This document shows, piece by piece, positions 15,181 to 26,087 of a stretch of 64,000 nt of DNA (the stretch's first letter is position 1; each line of letters begins with the position of its first letter). The notes under the pieces were generated by a model. That model had not been told where the DNA came from. It ran no database searches and saw only the letters and a list, made by a program, of their open reading frames with translations. The position numbers and the translations under genes were made by a program. The stretch lies in the NCBI RefSeq assembly GCF_964355755.1, contig NC_092677.1:26258101-26322100 (forward strand), written 5' to 3'. This stretch comes from Antedon mediterranea. Its lineage: Eukaryota > Echinodermata > Crinoidea > Comatulida > Antedonidae.

Positions 15181-15230
15181 ATATGAGTCGTAAAATATAA
15201 CATATTATATACAAGCAAAAGTCAACAGCA
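15181..15230. other. Unique ~45-bp interruption inside the array
   Basis: After ATATAGTATAT the array is interrupted by a sequence containing GAGTCGTAAAATATAACA and ACAAGCAAAAGTCAACAG, found nowhere else in the array, after which CAGATCATAAGTCAG resumes. It could be a small insertion or a local replication error. There is no clear target duplication. Confidence 0.5.
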
Positions 15231-16799
15231 GATCATAAGTCAGCTCTCCTTAATTGCCTAAGTCACACAGCTGCCTTAGGCAGAAACACATAAAATAATA
15301 GTATATTGATATAAGCAGTGAGTTAGGCAGATCATAAGTCAGCTCTCCTTAATTGCCTAAGTCACACAGCTGATTTGGGCAGAAACACAAAAAATATAGT
15401 ATATTAATATAAGCAGTGAGTTAGTCAGAAAAAAAAATTATGTCTTAGACACTTTTGTTATGAGGCTGTCGATATCATCTATATACAAAAAAAATGCTAC
15501 CTTTAAGTAACAAAGTTTAATAGCATCAGCTCTTCAGATTAAAATTAACACTGATGAATTTAGAAAAGGAAAGTAGCAATAAAAGCGAATGAATTTATAA
15601 CAAATGGGTTAAAAAATATACTATAGAAATGTATTTCTTATTTTATTTAAAAAATCCTGAGTCTCCTCTCCCTAATTGCCTAAGTCACACAGCTGACTTA
15701 GGCAGAAACACAAAAACGATCTGAGCCTGTGCAAATGTATATAAAAGCACTCAGATAATGTACAAAGGGCAGTATAATGATAAAAGCAGTGAGTTAGGCA
15801 GATCATAAGTCAGCTCTCCTTAATTGCCTAAGTCACAAAGCTGACTTAGGCAGAAACACACAAAATATAGTATATTGATATAAGCAGTCGGTTAGGCAGA
15901 TCATAAGTCAGCTCTCCTTAATTGCCTAAGTCACACAGCTGACTTGGGCCGAAACACAAAAAATGTAGTATATTGATATAAGCAGTGAGTTAGGCATAAC
16001 AAAATTATAACTTAGACACTATTGTTATGAGGCTGTCGATATCATATATATACAAAAAAATGCTACCTTTAAGTAACAAAATTTAATAGCATCAGCTCTT
16101 CAGATTAAAATTAACACTGATGGTTTAAAAAAAAAGAAAGTAGCAATAAAAGCGAAAGAAATTGTAACAAATGGGTTAAAAAATATACTATAAAAATGCA
16201 TTTCTTATTTTATTTTAAAAATCATCAGTCTCCTCTCCTTAATTGCTAAGTCACACAGCTGACTTAGGCAGAAACACAAAAAACGATCTGAGCATGTGCA
16301 AATGTATATAAAAGCACTCAGATAATGTACAGAGTGCAGTATAATGATACAAGCAGTGAGTTAGGCAGATCATAAGTTAGCTCTCCTTAATTGCCTAAGT
16401 CACACAGCTGAATTAGGCAGAAACACAAAAAATATAGTCTTTTGATATAAGCAGTGAGTTAGGCAGAAAAACAAAACACAAATTATGACTTAAATACTTA
16501 GTATATTAATATAAGCAGTGAGTTAGTCAGAAAAAAAAATTATGTCTTAGACACTTTTGTTATGAGGCTGTCGATATCATCTATATACAAAAAAATGCTA
16601 CCTTTAAGTAACAAAATTTAATAGCATCAGCTCTTCAGATTAAAATTAACACTGATGAATTTAGAAAAGGAAAGTAGCAATAAAAGCGAATGAATTTATA
16701 ACAAATGGGTTAAAAAATATACTATAGAAATGTATTTCTTATTTTATTTAAAAAATCCTGAGTCTCCTCTCCCTAATTGCCTAGTCAGAAAAAAAAAAT

Positions 16800-18180
16800 A
16801 AGTCTTAGACACTTAACAAAACGATCTGAGCCTGTGCAAATGTATATAAAAGCACTCAGATAATGTACAAAGGGCAGTATAATGATATAAGCAGTGAGTT
16901 AGGCAGATCATAAGTCAGCTCTCCTTAATTGCCTAAGTCACAAAGCTGACTTAGGCAGAAACACACAAAATATAGTATATTGATATAAGCAGTCGGTTAG
17001 GCAGATCATAAGTCAGCTCTCCTTAATTGCCTAAGTCACACAGCTGACTTGGGCCGAAACCCAAAAAATTTTAGTATATTGATATAAGCAGTGAGTTAGG
17101 CAGAAAAAAAATTATAACTTAGATACTTTTGTTATGAGGCTGTAGATATCATATATATACAAAAAATGCTACCTTTAAGTAACAAAATTTAATAGCATCA
17201 GCTCTTCAGATTAAAATTAACACTGATGGTTTAAAAAAAAGAAAGTAGCAATAAAAGCGAAAGAAATTGTAACAAATGGGTTAAAAAATATACTATAAAA
17301 ATCATAAGTTAGCTCTCCTTAATTGCCTAAGTCACACAGCTGACTTAGGCAGAAACACAAAAAATATAGTATTTTGATATAAGCAGTGAGTTAGGCAGAA
17401 AAACAAAACACAAATTATGACTTAAATACTTAGTATATTAATATAAGACACTTAACAAAACGATCTGAGCCTGTGCAAATGTATATAAAAGCACTCAGAT
17501 AATGTACAAAGGGCAGTATAATGATATAAGCAGTGAGTTAGGCAGATCATAAGTCAGCTCTCCTTAATTGCCTAAGTCACAAAGCTGACTTAGGCAGAAA
17601 CACACAAAATATAGTATATTGATATAAGCAGTCGGTTAGGCAGATCATAAGTCAGCTCTCCTTAATTGCCTAAGTCACACAGCTGACTTGGGCCGAAACA
17701 CAAAAAATGTAGTATATTGATATAAGCAGTGAGTTAGGCAGAAAAAAAATTATAACTTAGACACTTTTGTTATGAGGCTGTCGATATCATATATATACAA
17801 AAAATGCTACCTTTAAGTAACAAAATTTAATAGCATCAGCTCTTCAGATTAAAATTAACACTGATGGTTTAAAAAAAAAGAAAGTAGCAATAAAAGCGAA
17901 AGAAATTGTAACAAATGGGTTAAAAAATATACTATAAAAATGCATTTCTTATTTTATTTTAAAAATCATCAGTCTCCTCTCCTTAATTGCCTAAGTCACA
18001 CAGCTAACTTAGGCAGAAACACAAAAAACGATCTGAGCATGTGCAAATGTATATAAAAGCACTCAGATAATGTACAGAGTGCAGTATAATGATACAAGCA
18101 GTGAGTTAGGCAGATCATAAGTTAGCTCTCCTTAATTGCCTAAGTCACACAGCTGACTTAGGCAGAAACACAAAAAATAT
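16800..18180. repeat. Direct duplication of ~640 bp with an internal deletion
   Basis: ACTTAACAAAACGATCTGAG occurs near 16,810 and again near 17,450. The downstream order of modules (98-bp units, then the 240-bp module) is the same in both. The first copy jumps at about 17,300 from ACTATAAAAAT straight into CATAAGTTAGCTC, losing a segment that the second copy keeps near 17,940. This region also has the most scrambled modules of the array. Confidence 0.65.
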
Positions 18181-19796
18181 AGTATTTTGATATAAGCAGT
18201 GAGTTAGGCAGAAAAACAAACACAAATTATGACTTAAATACTTTTATTATGAGGCTGTCGATATCATCTATTTAAAAAAAATGCTACCTTTAAGTAACAA
18301 AATTTAATAGCATTAGCTCTTCAGATTAAAATTAACACTGATGGTTTTAGAAAAGGAAAGTAGCAATAAAAGAGAAAGAATTTGTAACAAATGGGTTAAA
18401 AAACACACCATAAAAATGTATTTCTTATTTTATTAAACAGCTGACTTAGGCAGAAACACAAAAAATATAGTATATTGATATAAGCAGAGAGTTAGGCAGA
18501 TCATAAGTCATCTCTCCTTAATTGCCTATGTAACACAGGTGACTTGGGCAGAAACACAAAAAATATAGTATATTGATATAAGCAGTGAGTTAGGCGGATC
18601 ATAAGTCCGCTCTCCTTAATTGCCTAAGTCAAACAGCTGACATAGGCAGAAACACAAAAAATGTAGTATATTGATATAAGCAGTGAGTTAGGCAGATCAT
18701 AAGTCAGCTCTCCTTAATTTCCTAAGTCCCACAACTGACTTGGGCAGAAACACAAAAAATATAGTATATTGATATAAGCAGTGAGTTAGGCAGATCATAA
18801 GTCAGCTCTCCTTAATTTCCTAAGTCCCACAACTGACTTGGGCAGAAACACAAAAAATATAGTATATTGATATAAGCAGTGAGTTAAGCAGAAAAAAAAA
18901 TTATGTCTTAGACACTTTTGTTATGAGGCTGTCGATATCATCTATATACAAAAAAGTCTACCTTTAAGTTACAAAAGTTAATAGCATTAGCTCTTCAGAT
19001 TAAAATTAACACTGATGATTTTAGAAAAGGAATGTAGCAATAAAAGAGAAAGAATTAAAAAAGCATGAGTCTCCTCTTCTTAATTGCCTAAGTCACACAG
19101 CTGACTGAGGCAGAAATACAAAAAACGATCTGAGCATGTGCAAATGTATATACAGGCACTCAGATAATGTAGAGAGGGCAGTATAATGATATTAGCTGTG
19201 AGTTAGGCAGATCATATGTCAGCTCTCCTTAATTGCCTAAGTCCCACAGCTGAATTAGGCTGAAACACAAAAAATATAGTCTTAAAAACATTGACGCTGT
19301 CATTTGGCGTCCACGTAATGATTATTGTTTAAACGTTTGTATTATAGCATGACAATGATTCGCGCTGTTATATCCTTGGATTGAATGAATATGGTAGTTT
19401 AAAATAAGTAATATGTGCAGTTTTAAATATATATATTTTTTTATTTCTCTGTCTTGCATCTTGTATGACCCCGGTGTTTAGAACACGCATTGTGATTGTA
19501 AGACGACGCTGTTCTCTCTTTGGTTGTAAACTGAAAATATTGACGCGCGCAGTCAATGGCGTCGAAGTAGGGCTTCCATGTCTCTATACCTGGCTGGTTG
19601 TTATTGCATTATTCTATAAAACGACGGTGTTCTGTCTCAGTTTGGTAAACGGAATGCTTGAAAAAATTGACGCGCGCCCTGTCATTTGGCGTCGAAGTAA
19701 ATCTTTTTATTTTTCTAAAGAATTATCGAACGAATACTAGATGTTCATTGCCACATGTTGAATGCTTTAACAATAAGACACGCACTGTCCTTGGAG

Positions 19797-19811
19797 GGGG
19801 GGGGGGGGGGT
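19797..19811. repeat. Poly-G tract
   Basis: A run of about 14 G residues lies inside the second repeat family. Such tracts are prone to length error and to G-quadruplex formation. Confidence 0.9.
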
Positions 19812-20463
19812 GGATGTCTTGAAGATGAGTTTTTCATAAATGTTTAATGTCATTACATACATCGAATGAATTGTGTTAAATACCCTGTCCACGTTGCGCG
19901 CCTTGCTAGCTGTATCGAGGGAGGTCTTGAAGATGAGTTTTTCATAAATATTTAATGTCCCAATGCATTATGTACATCGAACGAATACCCATTGAAGTAA
20001 ACACAATCAAAGGCTTTGACTTCTTCCCGAAGTAAAACAGATTTTAATTCGTTCTCTCAGTATACAACACGCGACGAATTCACAGCATGTTACGTCTGCC
20101 ATTAATTGCGCGCCCTTATCAGTTCGTTGAGCAAAGAGACGGTGTATTGCTTCTTCACGAAGTAAAAAAGATTTTAATTCGTTCTCTCAGTGTACATCAC
20201 GCGCCGAATGGCCATCGTTTGCCTCGTATCAAGTCTAAACCAATTTCCACTCACCCTCCTTCGTTACAAGATTATCATGAGTCAAAACGGTAGAGGCAAT
20301 GGATGTAATAAATTACCATTCCCTAACATAATACAGTAACATCTACATGAGCATTCTAGAATGAAAACATTATTATAAGAACAATCAGAACCATTCCAAA
20401 AAGTATGCTTTTAATAGGAACTGTAATACCAATAGAGTAAGACCTGTGATCTAGATGATATAT

Positions 20464-20493
20464 TCAGGGAGTTGTCTAATAACAACTCCCTGA
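20464..20493. repeat. Perfect 12-bp inverted repeat with 6-nt loop
   Basis: TCAGGGAGTTGT is followed by six bases and then its exact complement ACAACTCCCTGA. A hairpin can form on either strand. There is no T-tract or other terminator context; it lies within the second repeat family. Confidence 0.85.
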
Positions 20494-23420
20494 TATATTG
20501 TTTACAAGGGGAAGGGTATGTTCTCTCTCGGTTTAGGTGAACTGAATGCTTAAAAACATTGACGCGCGCTGTCATTAGGCGTCGAAGTAATGAATATTGT
20601 TTAAACGTTTGTATTATAGCATGCCTAACAATGATTCGCGCTGTTGTATCCTTGGATTGAATGAATATGGTATTTGAAAATAAATAATATGTGCAGTTTA
20701 AATAATGTATTTTTTTTATTTCTCTGTCTTGCATTTTGTATGATCCCGGTATTTTGAACACGCATTGTGATTGTGTAAGACGACGCTGTTCTCTCTTTGG
20801 TTGTAAACTGAAAACATTGACGCACGCTGTCATTAGGCGTCGAAGTAAAAATGTTGGGTTTATTTTCTAAAGAATTATCGAACGAATGCTAGATGACCAT
20901 GTTGAATGATTTTACAATAAGATACGCACTGTCCTTGGTGCGAGGGTCTTGAAGAATGGATTGTCATAAAAAGTTTACGGTCATTTCATACATCGAACGA
21001 ATGCAATTGTCTTAAACGGCAAGTTAGGTATTATACCGCACCTATATGCGCGCCTTTGCCAGCTGTATCGGTATTGAAGATGTTTGACATCGTCAACGTT
21101 TGCCATCGTATGGACCTTGGTATCAAGTCTAAATCAATACGAATGCTATTGTGTTAAACGGCAAGTTAGATATTATACCGCGCCTATATGCGCGCCTTTG
21201 CCACTCGGTATTGAAGATGTTTGACGACATCGTCATAAATTACCATTTCCTAACATATATACAGTAACATCTACATGAACATTCTAGAATGTGTTTAGAT
21301 TTTAAGAAACCATGTATAATTATTATAAGAACAATCAGAACCATTCTAAAGTATGCTTAGAAATTGTAATACCAATAGAGTAAGAAGTATCATCTAGAAG
21401 ATTACGAACATATCGTATACAAGAAGAGGGAACGGGTAGTGTTCTCTCTCAGGTGAACTGAATGCTTAAAAACATTGACGCGCGCTACCATTAGGCGTCG
21501 AAGTAATGATATGGTTTAAACGTTTTGTATTATAGCATGCCTAACAATGATTCGCGCTGGATTCAACGATTAGTACAGGGATTTTGTCGAAAAATGGCCA
21601 ATTTTCGACCTTTTTATTTTTCGACATAATTGGGTTCTATGGTACTATAAGATGATCATAAAGCAATAAAAAAAACCCGGATAATTGAATTTTAAAAACT
21701 TGATATTTTGGACATTTTTAAAAATTTTTTTGTCGATTCACGTTCGAGTTGAATACAGCTACTTCCAGATTTGGTCTTGAAATTAATAATATTAATATTA
21801 AGTCTAGAGGATTTGTAAAAAGATGCTGTCGCATATAAGTCTGGACAAAATCTCATCATTGTTTGTGTTGTGAAAAACTTGTGGAAGTCAGATATTAATT
21901 ACGTCACTTTTCAGTGTTCTGATTGGTCAAAATGACAACTTTTGGAACAATTTTTCTGCTGCTCTGATTACGTCACTTTTCAGTGCTCTGATTGTTCAAC
22001 TTTTGGAACGCTTTCCGCTGCTCTGATTGGTCAATCAGTTGTTCAATTCATTGTCCAATTCTACAGCACACATTGGGTTATTTGTAGCGCAATAGTAAGG
22101 GAAATTTTGTGTAAGACGATGTTAACAATGTTATCATAACATGTACTGTAGGTTTATACCGTACCATCTAAATAATATCCCTCTTAGCTTTGAAAACAGT
22201 TCATCATCAGCAGTAACATGTTACAGCATTTTTATATACAAAAAAGCATTGAAATTAAACATGTATTTCAATAGATACATTAAAAGTAGACGCTCTTTTG
22301 CGCTCCATAGAAACGAAAATATTGAAATTCGAGTATGCGAAGTTCGTGAACAGTATGCGAGAAACACGTCTGTAAAATCATAAATTTAAAGGACTTTTTA
22401 TGCGATTCTTCTAATGTGTGGTTACGTAACAAGTTTGTAGTCGCAGGTGCGAAACGGAACTTGCGCCAGGGGAGCGGAGGTTCTACTGTAATTGAATAAT
22501 AGAGGGCAGCAGATTCTTACTAGTGCACTTTTATTCTTTTATAATTTCATACACAATCCCCATTAAAATAGTTAAAATAATACAAGTGTAAATACAAAAG
22601 AAATAGATAATATTTACAAAATTAAAAATACATGTATACATTTTCAGATAAGAATTGGCATTTTAAAATTACATAAATCTTCATCCGCAAATACATATCA
22701 AATACCATTACGTCTATTCAATGCATTGAGCTATTTTTTATGGAATTATGAATGAATTAATAGAGGATCGAATTACGTAAACAATAACAATGTTTAATCA
22801 CATTTAAAAAAAAAAACATACAAGTTGGGTTTTATTTTTTAAATAAAATATTAAAGCAATTTGCACCAATAGATGTAATTAAAACTTTAATATTTGTTTT
22901 GTTTTGATGCCAAAAAAAACCCCCTGATACTGTACCTAAAAGGAGAGAATAAAAACTAAATATATAGTAACATAACATGTTTGACATTTAACGTCAAAAT
23001 AAAAGGCACTAGATAAGATTAATTCTTAAGTATCTACCATCAGAAAATATATATAACAATATATCATATGCCAATAAGTGTTTCAATTCATTAAAAGTTA
23101 CATACATACAATTAGAAAATACAAAATTCATTCAAACTTTTTACATCATACTCCTATTGCTATGGAAACCATAGAAGTCTAGGAAATTGTGTGCAATTTT
23201 TGCAATCTATTTTATACACAAATTCCATAACTAAAAAAATTAACTATGTATTTGGAACTTTTAATTTATTAGTAATAAAGATAATTAATCTAGGCTATTA
23301 CATTGAGATTTTAAGACCATAGCTGAACCAACAAACTTCTAGATTACTTTTGTACCTGTATATAAATACAGTAATAGCATTATAGTACAGTAATAAACTT
23401 GGTGTGAAATAATTTAAAAT

Positions 23421-23500
23421 AAATGGTAGGTATGGGGCGCAAATGGTAGGTATGGGGTGCAAATGGTAGGTATAAGGCGCAAATGGTAGGTATGGGGCTC
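23421..23500. repeat. 20-bp minisatellite, four copies
   Basis: AAATGGTAGGTATGGGGCGC is repeated four times in exact 20-bp register, with substitutions in the last bases (GGTGC, AAGGCGC, GGGCTC). Confidence 0.9.
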
Positions 23501-24529
23501 ACAACCACACCGATGACCTGTCATGCTCAGCATATCGGGTTAAATTAAGACTTTAGTACAGCATTGCTATAATTTATGCAAAATTTAAGAATATCATCTT
23601 AATACTACATCTTGCTACATGTGTTATGCGGAATGTATTTACGTGAATCTGTGGTAAAGCAGGTTTTTAAAATAATCGAAATAGAACTACTGTAAAGATT
23701 AAGAAGTCTTTAAAAAAAATATAAAAAACCAATCATTACTGTAGGGTGAGCACACAAACAGATTGCGCAGTTTATAAAAACATTGTAAATGTTCTATTGG
23801 TTGGCTGTCCAACTACAGTATAAAGCTTAGTTCGCACTAAGACATATACGCAACAAAAACGAGTTGACCGATGACAAGCGACTTTTGTTGCGATACGTCC
23901 TAGCATTGCATCTCTATACTAAAACCATATTGCGACTCAGGTATAAGCCCATATTCAGATTGTCCCATGTCAGTATGGTAGTAAGTATAATCAAGATAAG
24001 TTACAGTACTACAGCAATGTGTCATTACTGTAAGTGTCAAAGGTCAATGACATTTTATTACGGTTTGCTCAAACAAGAAGTTGTTGATGTACACAATATT
24101 AACAATACATTCTTTTATCAAATATTATTGGTTACAGCAGCTATTTATTTGTTTCCTGTATATTAAGGATTCATATTGTTTACTGTACATAATAGGCAGT
24201 ATATTATTCTACGAATATTAACAAGTTTTAAATCAAAATATGATTAGGAAAAAACACTTTTAATATGTAGCTGACAATGTAACCAATTGAAAGCTATAAA
24301 TTAAAAATAGACTATCCTTCACTTGTTGTATTATTTTAATAAATTACTTGTACACAATATCCATCCCATAATATCAAGTATGTTTATAAGGAGAGGACAG
24401 ATTTTACAGGTAGTATAAAGGTCAGATGAGGTCAGGCAACTATTAAAATGAGTTTGAGTGTAAACTAAAGGTGATGTTTGATTATCCCAGTACTGCAGTA
24501 ATTGTAATCCTTCCATCTACAGTAGCAGA

Positions 24530-24735
24530 ATATCATATCTCAGTACTGCAGCAGTAGCAGAATATCCCCGAACTGTACTGCAGAATATCCCAGTACTGCA
24601 GTAATAGCAGAATATCCCAATACTGCAGCAGTATCAGAATATCAAAGTACTGCAGCAGTAGCAGAATATCCCAGTACTGTACTGCAGAATATCCCTGTAC
24701 TGCAGTAATAGCAGAATATCCCAGTAATTGCAACC
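24530..24735. repeat. Minisatellite of CAGTACTGCAG / GCAGAATATCC units
   Basis: Alternating CAGTACTGCAG(CAGTA) and GCAGAATATCCC segments form about seven irregular copies. Both ends are flanked by related ATTGTAATCCTTCCATCTACA-like sequence, which suggests growth between two copies of a larger unit. The leucine- and tyrosine-rich frame on the minus strand is a by-product. Confidence 0.8.
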
Positions 24736-26087
24736 CTTCCATCTACATACAGTGTTATGTTTAACAAACATATTCCAATAATGGGTTTCTTGGCGAATAG
24801 CAATAATATATTTATCATTACAGTGTACAGTAATTTGTAGCTCGTTTACAGTATTACAAATTACAGTTTAAAAGAATCTTACTGTTGAAATTATAACGAA
24901 CCAACAACATAATGTGTGCACATCTCAACAACTACAGTATCAATCATGCATCATAAAAACAATAGTGTCTGAGATGTTGGAATGGAATATGGACGTTGGA
25001 ATACAGTAGAGTATACTGAATATAAAATTGAATACTATCTAAGAGTTTTAAAATCTTATTAAAATATACTGTACAATGGTGTTTGACGAATGTATTATTA
25101 TTATTTGTACAAATGAATTTCATTTCAATTAAGCTTGATGTCGCATATTGACACAGTGCAACGACGTAGGCGTAACACAAGTTAGTTGACCAATCACAAA
25201 TGGTTGATGATCTATCGTGTCGCTATTGGCCAAATTGCTTTTGGTGAGTTTACATCCTTGCATTGCGTCAAAATTGAAAGCAAACTTTAACAGAACTGTT
25301 TAAAAATAATGTACATCTTAAATTTGTTCTTAAAAATATTTTGTCAAGGTACAGTACTTATCTTATTTAAAACTTATTGCTACAATTAAGAACTTTAAAA
25401 AACAATTGAATGCCATTTCATTTTGATTTAAAAAAGTATAATTATTAAAATTATTTTTATTCTATAAGGCTACAATATCCCAAAAATGCATAATGAATTT
25501 GACAAGGTGATTTCAATTTTAAGAAAGAGATTAATATTTATAGTAAAATCAATGTCTCTCTTCTACTACAGATGAATGGACATACAGTACAATTCTGTCT
25601 AACCCCTTTTATGCCGATTTCTTCCTGTTATTGGTTTCCCAACTAGCAAACAGTGAAAAGTGACAACATTTCCATAATTTTGGCGAAATTTCATTTTTTA
25701 TGGTGAAACTATTAATGTGTATATTGCAAAATGACAGTGTTGCATTTTAGACGAAACTTGGATTAAACATTGTTAGTTTAGTATAAACACCTCAGGCTGA
25801 GCGTTGCAAACACTTTGATGGCCTATTGAAGAAAACATCAAGCTCAAATTGATCTTGCCTTGTTTTCCCTTTTCAACTGGAATGATTACTTTGTGTACTG
25901 GCTACAAACAATTTTGGAGCAGTACAATCGTGATAGCGAATAGGTTTTGGTATTACTGTATAGTTGTACATCCAATCTCGTATTTAATAATGAACAATAA
26001 TCGTACTGTACAGTACAATATAGCTGGTGTTCATGTTTTGGCACAGTATTCAAAAGCTGGTATTAATAGTTTAAAAATTCTTTAAAA

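Larger units (their letters stand above)
1..19280. repeat. Complex satellite array with nested higher-order repeats
   Basis: The whole stretch is made of related modules. The short unit is about 98 bp: a TCATAAGTCAGCTCTCC segment, an inverted repeat (TGCCTAAGTCA, 6 nt, TGACTTAGGCA), an A-rich tract with ATAGTATATTGATATAAG, and a GTGAGTTAGGCAGA end that resembles the second arm. The 150-bp unit has ACGATCTGAGCATG, a TATATAAAAGCACTC segment and CAGAGGGCAGTATAATG in place of the A-rich tract. A module of about 240 bp (starting near GTCTTAGACACTTTTG, ending before ATTGCCTAAG) replaces the left part of some units. Modules recur at offsets of about 640, 775, 1,540 and 2,389 bp. The array starts before the window and ends at about 19,280, where a different repeat family begins. 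I recognise no named satellite and see no transposase, reverse transcriptase or RNA gene. Confidence 0.93.
19281..21560. repeat. Diverged tandem copies of a second repeat family
   Basis: The core, built around ATTGACGCGCGCTGTCATT and GGCGTCGAAGTAATGA and followed by GTTTAAACGTTTGTATTATA and ATGATTCGCGCTGTT, appears near 19,290, 20,550 and 21,475, with shorter partial copies of the GACGCGCGC box near 19,540, 19,665 and 20,815. The linked segment TCTAAAGAATTATCGAACGA also occurs twice (about 19,716 and 20,867). Copies are about 0.9-1.25 kb and diverged by substitutions and indels. It carries more CpG than its surroundings. The open frames here (for instance about 19,465-19,740) follow the repeat and match no protein I know. 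Confidence 0.75.
21561..26087. other. Non-coding stretch between the repeats and par-6
   Basis: No exon with conserved protein content was found on either strand. The left part (21,580-22,500) has GTCGAAAA/TTTTCGAC arms near 21,580-21,605 and three similar copies of a CTCTGATTGGTCAA segment near 21,910-22,030, suggesting decayed transposon sequence. The rest is AT-rich with two minisatellites. The part next to 26,087 should include the par-6 3' UTR. Confidence 0.6.

Noticed and set aside
1-19280. CRISPR-like array
   Set aside because: Units are long, continuous and without unique spacers; the DNA is eukaryotic.
19465-19740. 91-codon open frame on the plus strand
   Set aside because: It lies across the second repeat family, and the equivalent copy near 20,760 does not keep it.
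20411-20833. 140-codon minus-strand open frame
   Set aside because: It covers a repeat copy and a hairpin; the other copies do not maintain the frame; no domain.
24533-24742. Leu/Tyr/Gln-rich frame
   Set aside because: Translation of the CAGTACTGCAG minisatellite.
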